Source: Mycolicibacterium fluoranthenivorans (lineage in GTDB: Bacteria; Actinomycetota; Actinomycetes; Mycobacteriales; Mycobacteriaceae). Taken from it: a stretch of DNA of 64,000 bases. The position numbers were made by a program, and so were the translations under genes. Location of the stretch: positions 2,294,001 to 2,358,000 of the forward strand of contig NZ_JAANOW010000001.1 of NCBI RefSeq assembly GCF_011758805.1, given 5' to 3'. The notes beneath the pieces were generated by a model. It saw nothing but the letters and a program-made list of their open reading frames with translations, ran no database searches and was not told the DNA's origin. Positions 25,976 to 38,182 of this stretch are shown piece by piece; positions within the stretch are counted from its first letter, which is position 1, and every line of letters begins with the position of its first letter.

Positions 25976-27042
25976 TGCGCGTCCTGGTCGCGATGAGCGG
26001 CGGAGTGGACTCCTCGGTGGCGGCGGCTCGGATGGTCGACGCCGGTCATGATGTCGTCGGGGTCCATCTGGCGCTGTCCAGCACGCCGGGCACCCTGCGC
26101 ACGGGATCGCGCGGGTGCTGTTCGAAGGAGGACGCCGGGGATGCGCGTCGCGTCGCCGACATCCTCGACATTCCGTTCTACGTCTGGGATTTCGCCGACC
26201 GTTTCAAAGAGGACGTGATCGACGATTTCGTCGACTCCTACGCACGCGGTGAGACCCCGAACCCGTGCGTGCGGTGCAACGAGAAGATCAAGTTCTCCGC
26301 GCTGTCGGCGCGGGCGCTGGCGCTGGGCTTCGACGCGGTGGCGTCCGGGCACTACGCCCGGTTGTCCGACGGCCGGCTCCGGCGTGCGGTGGACGCCGAC
26401 AAGGATCAGTCCTACGTGCTGGCCGTGCTGACGGCCGATCAGCTGCGGCACGCGCTGTTTCCGATCGGGGACACCCCCAAGCCGCAGATCCGCGAGGAGG
26501 CCGCCCGGCGTGGGCTGGCGGTGGCCGACAAGCCGGACAGTCACGACATCTGCTTCATCCCGTCCGGTGACACCCAGGCGTTTCTCGGGGCCAAGATCGG
26601 CATCCGGCCCGGTGCCGTCGTCGACGCCGGCGGCGCGGTGCTTGCCGAGCATGACGGGGTGCACGGTTTCACCATCGGTCAGCGCAAGGGCCTGGGCATC
26701 GCCGGACCGGGTCCCGACGGGGCACCCCGCTACGTCACCGGGATCGACGCCGCGAGCGGCACCGTGCGCGTGGGTCCGGCCACCGACCTCGACATCTCCA
26801 CCCTGCGCGGCGAGAAGCCGGTGTTCACGTCCGGCACGCCGTTCGTCGGGCCGGTCGAATGCGTGCTGCAGGTGCGTGCCCATGGCGGTCTGGTCGACGC
26901 CGTCGTCGAGGTGCGCGACGGTGAGCTGCACGCCGACCTGCGGACCCCGCTGCGCGGTGTGGCCGCCGGCCAGACGATGGTGCTCTACCGGCCGGATCCG
27001 GCCGGGGACGAGGTCCTCGGCAGCGCGACCATCGCGCGCTGA
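25975..27042 (+). CDS. mnmA: tRNA-specific 2-thiouridylase
   Basis: A 355-residue PP-loop enzyme. [15 protein letters not shown] is the ATP-binding loop. [15 protein letters not shown] has the first catalytic cysteine, [13 protein letters not shown] binds tRNA, and [12 protein letters not shown] has the second catalytic cysteine. The C-terminal beta domain ([17 protein letters not shown]) follows. It makes 2-thiouridine at position 34 of Lys, Glu and Gln tRNAs using sulfur relayed from cysteine desulfurase. It begins on the last base of iscS (TGATG), so translation is coupled. Two substrates, tRNA-Gln and tRNA-Glu, are in this window, though with CTG and CTC anticodons that would not be thiolated. 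Confidence 0.95.
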   Translation: MRVLVAMSGGVDSSVAAARMVDAGHDVVGVHLALSSTPGTLRTGSRGCCSKEDAGDARRVADILDIPFYVWDFADRFKEDVIDDFVDSYARGETPNPCVRCNEKIKFSALSARALALGFDAVASGHYARLSDGRLRRAVDADKDQSYVLAVLTADQLRHALFPIGDTPKPQIREEAARRGLAVADKPDSHDICFIPSGDTQAFLGAKIGIRPGAVVDAGGAVLAEHDGVHGFTIGQRKGLGIAGPGPDGAPRYVTGIDAASGTVRVGPATDLDISTLRGEKPVFTSGTPFVGPVECVLQVRAHGGLVDAVVEVRDGELHADLRTPLRGVAAGQTMVLYRPDPAGDEVLGSATIAR

Positions 27043-27096
27043 CGCTCAGCGAGGCCCGCATTCCCGCAGGTTAAGCCATCGAATACTGTTGGCCGC

Positions 27097-28110
27097 GTGA
27101 GTATTTTCGGCACTGCGACCGGTATCGGATCCTGGCCCGGCACGTCCGCGCGCGAGGCGGCCGAGGTGATCGTCGGCGAACTGCACGCGCTGCCGCACCT
27201 CGCCGAACTGCCCGGCCGCGGAATCGGCGCCGATCTGATCGGTCGGGCGGGCGCCCTGCTGGTCGATATCGGTATCGACACCGCCCCCCGCGCCTACCGC
27301 ATCGCCCCTGGTCGCAGCGCCGTACAGCGTCGTGCGGCGAGCCTGCTCGACGAGGATGTCGACGCGCTGGAAGAGGCCTGGGAGAAAGCCGGACTACGCG
27401 GCGTCCAGGGACGCACGGTCAAGGTGCAGGTGCCCGGACCGATCACCCTGGCCGCGCAGCTGGAGCTGTCGAACGGGCACCGCGCGATCACCGACGCCGG
27501 CGCACTGCGCGATCTGGCCGCATCCCTGGCCGAGGGGGTCGCCGTGCACCGTGCCACCGTGGCTCGGCGCATCGGGGCCGAGGTGGTGGTCCAGTTCGAC
27601 GAGCCGACGCTGCCCGCGGCGTTGGCCGGCCGGCTCAGCGGGGTGACGAGCCTGTCCTCGGTGCATCCCGTCGACGCGCCGGTGGCGGGCGCGTTGCTCG
27701 ACGAATGTGCCCGACGCGTCGGCGGTGCCGTCGTCGTGCATTGCTGTGCTCCCGACCTCCCGTGGAAGCTCTTGCGGGACAGCGTCATCGATGCCGTGGC
27801 CGTCGATGTCGCGGTGTTGGGCGCGGCAGATCTGGATGGGGTCGGGGAGTTCGTGGAATCCGGCCGCACGGTACTGCTGGGCGTCGTCCCGTCCACCGCG
27901 CCGACCACGCGGCCCACACCGGATCAGGTGGCGGCCGCCGCGGCGAAGGTCACCGACCGGTTGGGGTTTGCGCGCGCGGTACTGCGCGACCGGATCGGCA
28001 TCACACCGGCGTGCGGCCTCGCCGGCGCCACCGCGGACTGGGCGCGGACCGCGATCTCGCTGGCGCAGAAGGCCGCGGACGGACTGCATCAGGATCCCGA
28101 CGCGATCTAG
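27097..28110 (+). CDS. Cobalamin-independent methionine synthase-like protein (MetE C-terminal domain)
   Basis: A 337-residue protein equal to the C-terminal catalytic half of MetE. ATGIGSWPGTSAREAAEV is the first strand and loop. VQFDEPTLPAALAGR lies in the barrel, and VVHCCAPDLPWKLL plus GITPACGLAGATADWA hold the cysteines expected for the zinc site. Full MetE is over 700 residues, so this is the short form found in many actinobacteria (Rv3015c type). It may methylate another thiol or take methyl groups from a different donor. GTG 27097 lies seven bases after TACTGT, a leaderless layout. The PPE and ESX genes found next to it in M. tuberculosis are absent here. Confidence 0.8.
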   Translation: MSIFGTATGIGSWPGTSAREAAEVIVGELHALPHLAELPGRGIGADLIGRAGALLVDIGIDTAPRAYRIAPGRSAVQRRAASLLDEDVDALEEAWEKAGLRGVQGRTVKVQVPGPITLAAQLELSNGHRAITDAGALRDLAASLAEGVAVHRATVARRIGAEVVVQFDEPTLPAALAGRLSGVTSLSSVHPVDAPVAGALLDECARRVGGAVVVHCCAPDLPWKLLRDSVIDAVAVDVAVLGAADLDGVGEFVESGRTVLLGVVPSTAPTTRPTPDQVAAAAAKVTDRLGFARAVLRDRIGITPACGLAGATADWARTAISLAQKAADGLHQDPDAI

Positions 28111-28160
28111 CCCGCAAACATCGCTTCGCAGTATGGTGAGGTTCGAACGCGGGGGAGACT

Positions 28161-28835
28161 GTGGATCGAGCGAAGCGGGCCGTAGCAGCGAGCGCCACCG
28201 CGCTCGCCGCCTTGGTGCTGGTCGGCGGGCCGTCAGCGACCGTCGCGGCAGCCGCGCCGGGCGATTCGAGTCATTCGCACGGCGGCCAGCACGGCAACCG
28301 TGGTGGCGGCCATGGCGGTGAGCGTGGGCCCCGCAACGTTTCCGGTTACGGTCGAGCCGCCGATACCGCCACCGTCAGCCGCGCGCCGCAGACCGCGGCG
28401 AGTACCGGCGATTCCGAGCGGTCGACCGCGGCACCGACCCCGTCCATCGCTGGGGCGCGGAGCTCCTCCGGTTCGGATATGCCCCCCGCGGCACCGGCTT
28501 TCGTCGCCCCGGAGGTGACCTTCGGGGATGGCCGCACCCCCGGGGACGGGGCGCGCCAACCGGTCGTCTCGGCGCCGCAGCCCGGTGTCGCGATCGCCCT
28601 GCCGCCGGTGGTGATGGCGGTACCCGCGCCGCTCGGCATTGCGCCCGCGCCGGCACCGCCGAGTGCGCCGCTGGACCTGTCTGCCCTGCACGGCTGGGAC
28701 TCCGCCCGGCCCGGGCAGCCGATGACCTCGTGGTTCGGTCTCGCCGGCCTGCTGCTGATCCCGCTCGCCGGTGCGGCACTCGGTTACCGGCAGGCCCGCG
28801 CCGCCAAAGCCGCGTCCAACCTGGCCATTCGCTGA
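28161..28835 (+). CDS. Proline/alanine-rich exported protein with C-terminal membrane anchor
   Basis: A 224-residue protein of unknown function. It has a signal peptide (AVAASATALAALVLVGGPSA), then a His/Gly stretch (SSHSHGGQHGNRGGGHGG), a long Pro/Ala-rich low-complexity region, and a single C-terminal membrane helix (WFGLAGLLLIPLAGAALGY) followed by basic residues. The layout suggests a cell-wall-spanning tethered protein. The GTG at 28161 has GGGGGAGA upstream. The Gly/His cluster might bind metal, but nothing else supports that. The low-complexity middle makes family assignment unreliable. Confidence 0.65.
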   Translation: MDRAKRAVAASATALAALVLVGGPSATVAAAAPGDSSHSHGGQHGNRGGGHGGERGPRNVSGYGRAADTATVSRAPQTAASTGDSERSTAAPTPSIAGARSSSGSDMPPAAPAFVAPEVTFGDGRTPGDGARQPVVSAPQPGVAIALPPVVMAVPAPLGIAPAPAPPSAPLDLSALHGWDSARPGQPMTSWFGLAGLLLIPLAGAALGYRQARAAKAASNLAIR

Positions 28836-28897
28836 CGGGTTCGGGAAAAATCCGCATCAGTCGATACCATCGGTACCGGATAACGTAGGTTGGGCCC

Positions 28898-29809
28898 ATG
28901 GAGAACCCGCCCGATCTGCCCGGCGTGCAGCACCGCTATCTCGATCTCGGCGACGGCGTGACGATTCACGTCGCCGAAGCCGGTCCCGAAGACGGACCGC
29001 CGGTGATGCTGGTGCACGGGTTCCCGCAGAACTGGTGGGAATGGCGACGCCATATCGCGCCGCTGGCCGCCGACGGCTACCGGGTGTTGTGTCCCGATCT
29101 GCGGGGGGCCGGGTGGAGCTCGACTCCGCCGGGGGATCACTACTTCAAGAACGACCTGGCCGATGACCTGGCCGGTGTCGTCGATCGTCTCGGTGTCGGC
29201 CCGGTCCGGCTGGTCGCCCACGACTGGGGCGGTCCGGTCGCGACCATCTTCATGCTGCGCCATCCGGAGAAGGTGGCGTCGTTCATGGGCATCAACACCG
29301 CGGTGCCCTGGCTCAAACGAGACCTCACGGCCTTGGCCAACATCTGGCGGATGTGGTACCAGATTCCGATGATGCTCCCGGTCATCGGACCGCGGGTGAT
29401 CGCCGATCCGAAGATGCGGTTCTTCCGGCTCCTGGGTTCGTGGGTGGGCGGTGACTTCGAAACCCCGCAGGAGGACATGGATTTCTACCGGGCGTGCATG
29501 TCGCGGCCGGCGTACGCCCTGGCCGGCTCGAAGTGGTACCGCACCTTCCAGACCCGGGAGGCGGCGCGGTGGATGCGCGGCGAATACGACCGGTACCACG
29601 TCACGGTGCCGGTGCGCTGGCTGCACGGCACCGAGGATTCGGTGCTGACCCCGGAACTGCTGCGGGTGCTGCCCGAACACTGCTCGAACTTCGACCTCGA
29701 ATTGGTGCCCGGAGCGGGACACTGGATCATCGAGGAACGCCCGGAACTGGTGCTCGACCGGTTGCGCACCTTCCTGACCCTGGGTGCCGACGCGGGTAAA
29801 CCTGCCTGA
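28898..29809 (+). CDS. Alpha/beta hydrolase, epoxide hydrolase-like
   Basis: A 303-residue alpha/beta hydrolase. It has the oxyanion motif LVHGFPQNWWEWRRHI (HGFP as in epoxide hydrolases), nucleophile elbow VAHDWGGPVAT with Asp as nucleophile, an acid region around WLHGTEDSVLTPELL and the base His in PGAGHWIIEERPEL. Asp instead of Ser points to epoxide hydrolase or haloalkane dehalogenase rather than an esterase. HGFP and HDWGG favour epoxide hydrolase, several of which occur in mycobacteria. TAGGTT at 28886-28891 lies six bases before ATG 28898, so the mRNA is probably leaderless. Confidence 0.84.
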   Translation: MENPPDLPGVQHRYLDLGDGVTIHVAEAGPEDGPPVMLVHGFPQNWWEWRRHIAPLAADGYRVLCPDLRGAGWSSTPPGDHYFKNDLADDLAGVVDRLGVGPVRLVAHDWGGPVATIFMLRHPEKVASFMGINTAVPWLKRDLTALANIWRMWYQIPMMLPVIGPRVIADPKMRFFRLLGSWVGGDFETPQEDMDFYRACMSRPAYALAGSKWYRTFQTREAARWMRGEYDRYHVTVPVRWLHGTEDSVLTPELLRVLPEHCSNFDLELVPGAGHWIIEERPELVLDRLRTFLTLGADAGKPA

Positions 29810-29822
29810 ACGAGGTTGCTGC

Positions 29823-30221
29823 TCAATCTGTTTCGTCGAGCTGGCGGATCAACTTCTTGGATGCCACGAGCCGGAATGAGGCGTCGACGAGTTCGCGGAC
29901 CTCGGCCCAGTCGACCTTTCCCGCGGTCAGATCCAGGCCCAGCCAACCGAACGGCCCCATGTAGGCGGGGAAGAAGAACCGGCTGTCCGCCTCCAGTGCG
30001 CGGCGATCGGAATCGTCGACCTTGACCAGGAGTGAATAGGGATAGGCGACCATCCCGTCGGTGCTCTTGAGGTTGCCGCCGAACATCGCGAACATCTTCG
30101 GCGCGCAGAACACGGGCCGGCCCCATGAGACCTTCTCGAACGCGGCGGGAAAGCCCAGCGCGATCTCGCGGACCTCGGCCAGTCCGAAGTCGTCATCACT
30201 GAACATCACGGGGTGCGGCAC
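29823..30221 (-). CDS. MmcQ/YjbR family protein
   Basis: A 132-residue protein of the MmcQ/YjbR fold: ALGFPAAFEKVSWGRPVFCA, KMFAMFGGNL, YSLLVKVDDSDRRALEADSR, and a late WAEVRELVDASFRLVASKKL helix. The fold is CyaY-like and often loosely called DNA-binding; no enzymatic role is known. The start is uncertain among GTG 30221, GTG 30209 and ATG 30206. The gene diverges from an IdeR-box methyltransferase gene, with the box 26 bases upstream of its start. The box could therefore also act on this gene. Confidence 0.75.
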   Translation of the reverse strand: MPHPVMFSDDDFGLAEVREIALGFPAAFEKVSWGRPVFCAPKMFAMFGGNLKSTDGMVAYPYSLLVKVDDSDRRALEADSRFFFPAYMGPFGWLGLDLTAGKVDWAEVRELVDASFRLVASKKLIRQLDETD

Positions 30222-30246
30222 GGGGAGCAGTCTATTCCGCGGGCCA

Positions 30247-30265
30247 TTGAGTTAGGCTTACCTTA
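30247..30265. promoter_or_regulatory. Putative IdeR (iron) box
   Basis: TTGAGTTAGGCTTACCTTA matches the mycobacterial IdeR consensus TWAGGTWAGSCTWACCTWA at 17 of 19 positions by my count; the two mismatches are in the first half-site (positions three and four). It lies in the 66-base gap between divergent genes, 22 bases before the ATG of the methyltransferase gene. IdeR with Fe2+ represses at such sites, so the gene should be induced under iron limitation. Match count and position are seen; binding is inferred. Confidence 0.6.
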
Positions 30266-30287
30266 CTTACGCAGATGAGGAGGTTGT

Positions 30288-30893
30288 ATGCCCACATCGT
30301 GGCTCGACACCGTGGTGCGCCAGACCCGGCGCGTCAGCGATATGCCCTACCCGCACTGGGCCTCGATCTTCCTGAACAACCCGGTCCGGCGCGTCATCGG
30401 CCGGCCCGGCACCGTCATCGACGGGCTGATGCTCGGCGGTGACGAGCGGGTGCTGGAGATCGGACCCGGCCCGGGCTACTACAGCACCGAGATCGCCAAG
30501 CGGGTGCCGCACGGGCGCCTGCATCTGTTCGACGTGCAACCGCAGATGCTGGGCAAGGCACGCCGCGCGGTCGAGGCCGCGGGCTGCCGGAACGTCGAAT
30601 CCCATTCCGGCGATGCCGGCGCCGGGTTGCCGTTCCCGGAGGCCACCTTCGATGTGGCGTTCCTGGCGGCGGTGCTCGGTGAGGTACCCGACAAGGAGAT
30701 CTGCATCCGTGGGCTGGCGCGGGTGCTGCGCCCGGGTGGGCTGCTGGTGTTCGTCGAAGGATTCGGGGACCCGGACCGCCAGAGCGTGCAGACTCTGCGT
30801 GAACTGGTCGAGCCGCACGGTTTCGTGTTGCAGGGTTGGGAGGGCACCACCTGGCGCGATGTGGTGCGGTTCCGGCTCTGGCCGCCGCTGTGA
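30288..30893 (+). CDS. SAM-dependent methyltransferase under a putative iron box
   Basis: A 201-residue class I methyltransferase. Motif I is VLEIGPGPGYYSTEIAKRVP, motif II is RLHLFDVQPQMLGKARRAVE, strand 4 is FDVAFLAAVLGEVPDKE, and strand 5 is ARVLRPGGLLVFVEGFGDPD. The fold is that of UbiE/arsenite-type small methyltransferases, but the substrate is not apparent. AGGAGG is placed well before ATG 30288. The IdeR-type box immediately upstream suggests that it is made when iron is scarce, so a role in siderophore, quinone or lipid remodelling is possible. It precedes ligA but is not coupled to it. Confidence 0.82.
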   Translation: MPTSWLDTVVRQTRRVSDMPYPHWASIFLNNPVRRVIGRPGTVIDGLMLGGDERVLEIGPGPGYYSTEIAKRVPHGRLHLFDVQPQMLGKARRAVEAAGCRNVESHSGDAGAGLPFPEATFDVAFLAAVLGEVPDKEICIRGLARVLRPGGLLVFVEGFGDPDRQSVQTLRELVEPHGFVLQGWEGTTWRDVVRFRLWPPL

Positions 30894-33643
<2,750 letters not shown>

Positions 33644-33691
33644 GCGTGACACCTTGTCACAGCGGCAGGTGCGCGGCGAACCGGCGGGGGA

Positions 33692-33768
33692 GAGCGCAGC
33701 GACCGGGGGATGACCCGGCGGGCAGGAGCGCAGCGACCGGGGGATGAAAAGGGGTGGAGCGCAGCGAC
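33692..33768. repeat. Short interspersed repeats upstream of gatC
   Basis: A 22-base unit, GAGCGCAGCGACCGGGGGAT plus GA, occurs at 33692-33713 and again at 33726-33747, and its first 12 bases recur at 33757-33768. Spacing is 34 and 31 bases. The units fill the divergent gap between the ACT gene and gatC, and the last copy runs into TAGGCT (33769-33774), the presumed gatC -10 box. They share GAGCGCAGCGAC with the array at 24627 and resemble MIRU-type mycobacterial repeats. Confidence 0.8.
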
Positions 33769-33782
33769 TAGGCTTTCCAGTC

Positions 33783-34112
33783 GTGTCACAGATCTCCCGG
33801 GACGAGGTAGCCCACCTTGCGCGGCTGGCCCGGCTCGCCCTCACCGAGGGCGAGTTGGACAGTTTCGCCGGTCAGCTCGACGCCATCCTGGCCCACGTCG
33901 GCCAGATCCAGTCCGTCGACGTCACCGGCGTCGAAGCCACGGACAATCCGCTGTCGCGGCGGCCCGGACAGGGGGAGTCGGGTGGCTACGCCAATGTGAC
34001 GAGGCCGGATGAGGTCGTGCCGAGCCTCACCCAGGACCAAGCCCTTGCCGCCGCCCCGCGCGCCGAGGACGGTCGCTTCGCGGTGCCCCGCATCCTGGAA
34101 GAAGAAGAATGA
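33783..34112 (+). CDS. gatC: Glutamyl/aspartyl-tRNA amidotransferase subunit C
   Basis: A 109-residue subunit. [20 protein letters not shown] is the family signature, [20 protein letters not shown] and NPLSRRPG follow, and the C-terminus [14 protein letters not shown] is typical. GatC wraps around GatA and tightens the GatAB complex that amidates Glu-tRNA-Gln and Asp-tRNA-Asn. GTG 33783 is the family start. An in-frame ATG at 33744 would add residues coded by the repeats and is rejected. TAGGCT eight bases upstream suggests a leaderless mRNA. The stop overlaps gatA by ATGA. Confidence 0.93.
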   Translation: MSQISRDEVAHLARLARLALTEGELDSFAGQLDAILAHVGQIQSVDVTGVEATDNPLSRRPGQGESGGYANVTRPDEVVPSLTQDQALAAAPRAEDGRFAVPRILEEEE

Positions 34113-35590
34113 CCGAGTTGATCCGCGAGAACGCCGCCACGCTGGGCGCCAAGATCGCCGCGGGGGAGGTCACCTCGACCGAGGTCACCACCGCGCACCT
34201 GGACCAGATCGCCGCGACCGATGAGCGCTATCACGCGTTCCTGCACGTCGGCGCCGAGCAGGCCTTGGCCGCGGCCGCCGAGGTCGACCGTCAGGTCGCC
34301 GCCGGTGAGCCGCTGCCGTCGCCGCTGGCCGGGGTGCCCCTGGCCCTCAAAGACGTCTTCACCACGATCGATGCGCCGACCACCGCCGGATCCAAGATCC
34401 TGGAAGGCTGGCGGTCACCGTTTGACGCGACGGTCACCGCGAAGCTGCGGGCGGCCGGTATCCCGATTCTGGGCAAGACCAACATGGACGAGTTCGCGAT
34501 GGGCAGCTCGACCGAGAACTCCGCGTACGGTCCCACCCGCAACCCGTGGGATGTCGAGCGGGTGCCCGGCGGCTCCGGCGGCGGCAGCGCCGCCGCGCTC
34601 GCGGCGTTCCAGGCCCCGCTGGCCCTCGGCAGCGACACCGGTGGCTCGATCCGCCAGCCGGCCGCTCTCACCTCGACCGTCGGCGTCAAGCCGACGTACG
34701 GGACCGTCAGCCGGTACGGGCTGATCGCCTGCGCGTCATCGCTGGACCAGGGCGGGCCGTGCGCCCGCACGGTGCTCGACACCGCGTTGCTGCACCAGGT
34801 GATCGCCGGCCACGACCCGCGCGACTCCACGTCGATCGACGTCCCGGTGCCCGATGTGGTGGGCGCCGCCAAGGCCGGCGCTCAAGGCGATCTGAAGGGT
34901 GTGCGGGTCGGCGTCGTCAAACAGCTGAGCGGCGAGGGCTATCAGGCCGGCGTGCTGACGTCGTTCCACGCCGCCGTCGAGCAGCTCACCGCTCTCGGCG
35001 CGGAGGTGATCGAGGTCGACTGCCCGAACTTCGACCACGCCATGGCGGCTTACTACTTGATCCTGCCCTCGGAGGTGTCGAGCAACCTGGCGCGCTTCGA
35101 TGCCATGCGCTACGGCCTGCGGGTCGGCGACGACGGCACCCACAGCGCCGAAGAGGTCATGGCGCTGACCCGGGCCGCCGGGTTCGGGCCGGAGGTCAAG
35201 CGCCGCATCATGATCGGCACCTACGCGCTGTCGGCGGGCTATTACGACGCCTATTACAACAAGGCCCAGAAGGTCCGCACGCTGATCGCCCGCGATCTGG
35301 ACCGGGCCTACGAGAAGGTCGACGTCCTGGCCACCCCGGCCACTCCGTCGACGGCATTCCGCCTCGGGGAGAAGGTCGACGACCCACTGGCCATGTACCT
35401 GTTCGACCTGTGCACCCTGCCGCTCAACCTGGCCGGGCACTGTGGCATGTCGGTGCCGTCGGGATTGTCGGCCGACGACGGGCTCCCGGTCGGACTGCAG
35501 ATCATGGCCCCCGCCATGGCCGATGACCGGCTCTACCGGGTGGGTGCGGCCTATGAGGCGGCTCGGGGATCGCTGCCGACCGCGCTGTAA
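34109..35590 (+). CDS. gatA: Glutamyl/aspartyl-tRNA amidotransferase subunit A
   Basis: A 493-residue amidase-signature enzyme. [14 protein letters not shown] holds the catalytic lysine. [18 protein letters not shown] holds the cis-serine, with GSGGGS in place of the common [21 protein letters not shown] holds the nucleophilic serine. It hydrolyses glutamine and sends ammonia to GatB to convert Glu-tRNA-Gln into Gln-tRNA-Gln. It is coupled to gatC by a four-base overlap. The usual partner gatB is separated from it by pfkA, as in M. tuberculosis. Confidence 0.95.
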   Translation: MTELIRENAATLGAKIAAGEVTSTEVTTAHLDQIAATDERYHAFLHVGAEQALAAAAEVDRQVAAGEPLPSPLAGVPLALKDVFTTIDAPTTAGSKILEGWRSPFDATVTAKLRAAGIPILGKTNMDEFAMGSSTENSAYGPTRNPWDVERVPGGSGGGSAAALAAFQAPLALGSDTGGSIRQPAALTSTVGVKPTYGTVSRYGLIACASSLDQGGPCARTVLDTALLHQVIAGHDPRDSTSIDVPVPDVVGAAKAGAQGDLKGVRVGVVKQLSGEGYQAGVLTSFHAAVEQLTALGAEVIEVDCPNFDHAMAAYYLILPSEVSSNLARFDAMRYGLRVGDDGTHSAEEVMALTRAAGFGPEVKRRIMIGTYALSAGYYDAYYNKAQKVRTLIARDLDRAYEKVDVLATPATPSTAFRLGEKVDDPLAMYLFDLCTLPLNLAGHCGMSVPSGLSADDGLPVGLQIMAPAMADDRLYRVGAAYEAARGSLPTAL

Positions 35591-35608
35591 ACGGGTTAGA
35601 TAGGCGGC

Positions 35609-36640
35609 ATGCGTATTGGCGTGCTGACTGGTGGTGGTGACTGTCCGGGGCTGAATGCCGTGATCAGGGCGGTGGTGCGGACCTGCGACCAGCGTTACGG
35701 ATCCACGGTGGTCGGGTTCCTGGACGGATGGCGCGGCCTGCTGGAGGACCGACGGATCCAGCTGGCCAACGATGATCGCAACGACCGGCTGCTGGGCAAG
35801 GGCGGCACCATGCTGGGCACCGCACGGGTCAATCCCGACAAACTGCGGGCCGGTCTGGACCAGATCAAGCAGACGCTGGAGGACAACGGCATCGATGTGC
35901 TCATCCCGATCGGTGGGGAGGGCACACTGACCGCGGCGCACTGGCTGTCCGAGGAGAACGTGCCCGTGGTCGGGGTCCCGAAGACCATCGACAACGACAT
36001 CGACTGCACCGACGTCACCTTCGGCCACGACACCGCACTGCAGGTGGCCACGGACGCCATCGATCGGCTGCACAGCACGGCGGAGTCGCACCAGCGGGTC
36101 ATGCTCGTCGAGGTGATGGGCCGGCACGCCGGCTGGATCGCGGTGAACGCGGGCCTGGCCACCGGCGCACACATGACCCTGATCCCCGAGCAGCCCTTCG
36201 ATGTCGAGGAAGTGTGCCGGCTGGTCAAGAAGCGGTTCCAGCACGGCTCCTCGCACTTCATCTGTGTCGTCGCCGAGGGCGCCAAACCCGCCGAGGGCAC
36301 CATGCAGCTCCGGCAGGGCGGCCTCGACGAGTTCGGCCACGAGCGATTCACCGGTGTGGCCCAACAGCTGGCCCTTGAGGTGGAGAAGCGCATCAAGAAG
36401 GAGGTGCGCGTCACGGTGCTCGGCCACGTGCAGCGCGGCGGCACCCCGACGGCGTATGACCGGGTGCTGGCCACCCGGTTCGGCGTCAACGCCGCCGACG
36501 CCGCCCATGCCGGTGAGTTCGGCATGATGGTGTCGCTGCGCGGGCAGGACATCGGGCGGGTGCCCCTGGCGGACGCGGTGCAACAGCTCAAGCTGGTGCC
36601 GCAGAGCCGCTATGACGACGCCGCGGAATTCTTCGGCTGA
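35609..36640 (+). CDS. pfkA: 6-phosphofructokinase (ATP-type residues)
   Basis: A 343-residue phosphofructokinase. [20 protein letters not shown] binds the nucleotide. [15 protein letters not shown] has Gly at the position that is Asp in pyrophosphate-dependent enzymes, so ATP use is favoured. [17 protein letters not shown] has the catalytic TIDND, and [15 protein letters not shown] and [19 protein letters not shown] follow. It commits fructose-6-phosphate to glycolysis. The gene sits 18 bases after gatA and 24 before gatB, so it is probably co-transcribed with tRNA amidation genes, a conserved but functionally unexplained arrangement. Confidence 0.93.
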   Translation: MRIGVLTGGGDCPGLNAVIRAVVRTCDQRYGSTVVGFLDGWRGLLEDRRIQLANDDRNDRLLGKGGTMLGTARVNPDKLRAGLDQIKQTLEDNGIDVLIPIGGEGTLTAAHWLSEENVPVVGVPKTIDNDIDCTDVTFGHDTALQVATDAIDRLHSTAESHQRVMLVEVMGRHAGWIAVNAGLATGAHMTLIPEQPFDVEEVCRLVKKRFQHGSSHFICVVAEGAKPAEGTMQLRQGGLDEFGHERFTGVAQQLALEVEKRIKKEVRVTVLGHVQRGGTPTAYDRVLATRFGVNAADAAHAGEFGMMVSLRGQDIGRVPLADAVQQLKLVPQSRYDDAAEFFG

Positions 36641-36664
36641 GCTGCCCCCATTAGGATCGACGGC

Positions 36665-38167
36665 ATGTCTGTCGATACCGCCGAACTCCTGGATTACGAC
36701 GAGGTCATCGCCGCTTTCGATCCCGTCATGGGGATGGAGGTGCACGTCGAGCTGTCGACCGCGACGAAGATGTTCTGCGGTTGTGCCAACCAGTTCGGCG
36801 GCGAGCCCAACACGCAGGTGTGCCCGGTGTGCCTGGGTCTGCCCGGCGCGCTGCCGGTGCTCAACGGGTCGGCGGTGGAGGCGGCGATCCGGATCGGGCT
36901 GGCGCTGAACTGCGAGATCGCGCCGTGGGGCCGGTTCGCGCGGAAGAACTACTTCTACCCGGATCAGCCGAAGAATTATCAGATCTCGCAGTACGACGAA
37001 CCGATCGCCGTCGACGGGTATCTGGACGTCCCGCTGGACGACGGCACCACCTTCCGCGTCCAGATCGAGCGTGCGCACATGGAGGAGGACACCGGCAAAC
37101 TGACCCACCTGGGCAGTGACACCGGCCGGATCTCCGGGGCGACCACCTCGCTGGCCGATTTCAACCGCGCCGGGGTGCCGCTGATCGAGATCGTCACCCG
37201 GCCGATCGAGGGCACCGGAGAACGCGCACCGGAGATCGCCCGCGCGTATGTCACGGCGTTGCGTGATCTGCTGCGCGCACTGGACGTCTCTGATGTGCGG
37301 ATGGACCAGGGTTCCCTGCGCTGCGATGCCAACCTGTCGCTGAAACCCAAGGGCGCCAGTGAATTCGGTACCCGCACCGAGACCAAGAACGTGAACTCGC
37401 TCAAGAGTGTCGAGGTGGCGGTGCGCTACGAGATGCGCCGCCAGGCCGCGGTGCTGAGTGCCGGGGGCACCGTCACCCAGGAGACCCGGCACTTCCACGA
37501 GTCCGGCCACACCACACCCGGGCGCAGCAAGGAGACCGCGCAGGACTATCGCTACTTCCCGGAGCCGGACCTGGAGCCGATCGCGCCCGGTGCCGACCTG
37601 GTGGAGCGGCTGCGCACCACCATCCCGGAGCTTCCGTGGTTGGCGCGCAAGCGGATTCAGCAGGAGTGGGGCGTCTCCGACGAGGTGATGCGCGACCTGG
37701 TGAACAACGGTGCCATCGATATGGTGGCCGCCACCGTCGCGCACGGCGCCTCCAGCGAGGCCGCACGTGCGTGGTGGGGCAACTTCTTGGTGCAGAAGGC
37801 CAACGAGATCGGGGTGGCGGTATCCGATTTGGCCATCACGCCCAAGCAGGTGGCCGCGGTGGTCGAACTCGTCGACGGCGGCAAGTTGTCGAACAAGCTG
37901 GCCCGCCAGGTGGTCGAGGGCGTGCTCGCCGGCGAGGGCGAACCCGAGCAGGTGATGAATGATCGCGGACTTGTCGTGGTGCGCGATGATTCACTGATCC
38001 AGGCCGCGGTCGACGAGGCCCTGGCCGCCAATCCCGATGTCGCCGACAAGATTAGGGCCGGCAAAGTGGCTGCGGCAGGCGCAATAGTCGGCGCGGTGAT
38101 GAAGGCCACCAAGGGCCAGGCCGACGCCGCGCGGGTGCGCGAACTGGTGATCGCCGCGTGTAGTTAG
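36665..38167 (+). CDS. gatB: Glutamyl/aspartyl-tRNA amidotransferase subunit B
   Basis: A 500-residue Gat[21 protein letters not shown] and [19 protein letters not shown] include the zinc-type cysteines. [20 protein letters not shown] is the kinase-like signature, [13 protein letters not shown] and LIEIVTRP follow, and the C-terminal helical tail domain ([19 protein letters not shown]) binds tRNA. It phosphorylates misacylated Glu-tRNA-Gln and transfers the ammonia made by GatA. TAGGAT seven bases before ATG 36665 suggests its own leaderless promoter in addition to read-through from pfkA. Confidence 0.95.
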   Translation: MSVDTAELLDYDEVIAAFDPVMGMEVHVELSTATKMFCGCANQFGGEPNTQVCPVCLGLPGALPVLNGSAVEAAIRIGLALNCEIAPWGRFARKNYFYPDQPKNYQISQYDEPIAVDGYLDVPLDDGTTFRVQIERAHMEEDTGKLTHLGSDTGRISGATTSLADFNRAGVPLIEIVTRPIEGTGERAPEIARAYVTALRDLLRALDVSDVRMDQGSLRCDANLSLKPKGASEFGTRTETKNVNSLKSVEVAVRYEMRRQAAVLSAGGTVTQETRHFHESGHTTPGRSKETAQDYRYFPEPDLEPIAPGADLVERLRTTIPELPWLARKRIQQEWGVSDEVMRDLVNNGAIDMVAATVAHGASSEAARAWWGNFLVQKANEIGVAVSDLAITPKQVAAVVELVDGGKLSNKLARQVVEGVLAGEGEPEQVMNDRGLVVVRDDSLIQAAVDEALAANPDVADKIRAGKVAAAGAIVGAVMKATKGQADAARVRELVIAACS

Positions 38168-38182
38168 GTCAGCCCGCCGTCG

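Noticed and set aside
33744..33782. Upstream ATG start for gatC
   Set aside because: The added residues are coded by the short repeats and are absent from the family; GTG 33783 gives the normal N-terminus and fits the -10 box.
34736..37744. Open frame of about 1000 codons opposite gatA, pfkA and gatB
   Set aside because: No domain recognisable; the sense genes have full catalytic motifs, so this is an antisense shadow.
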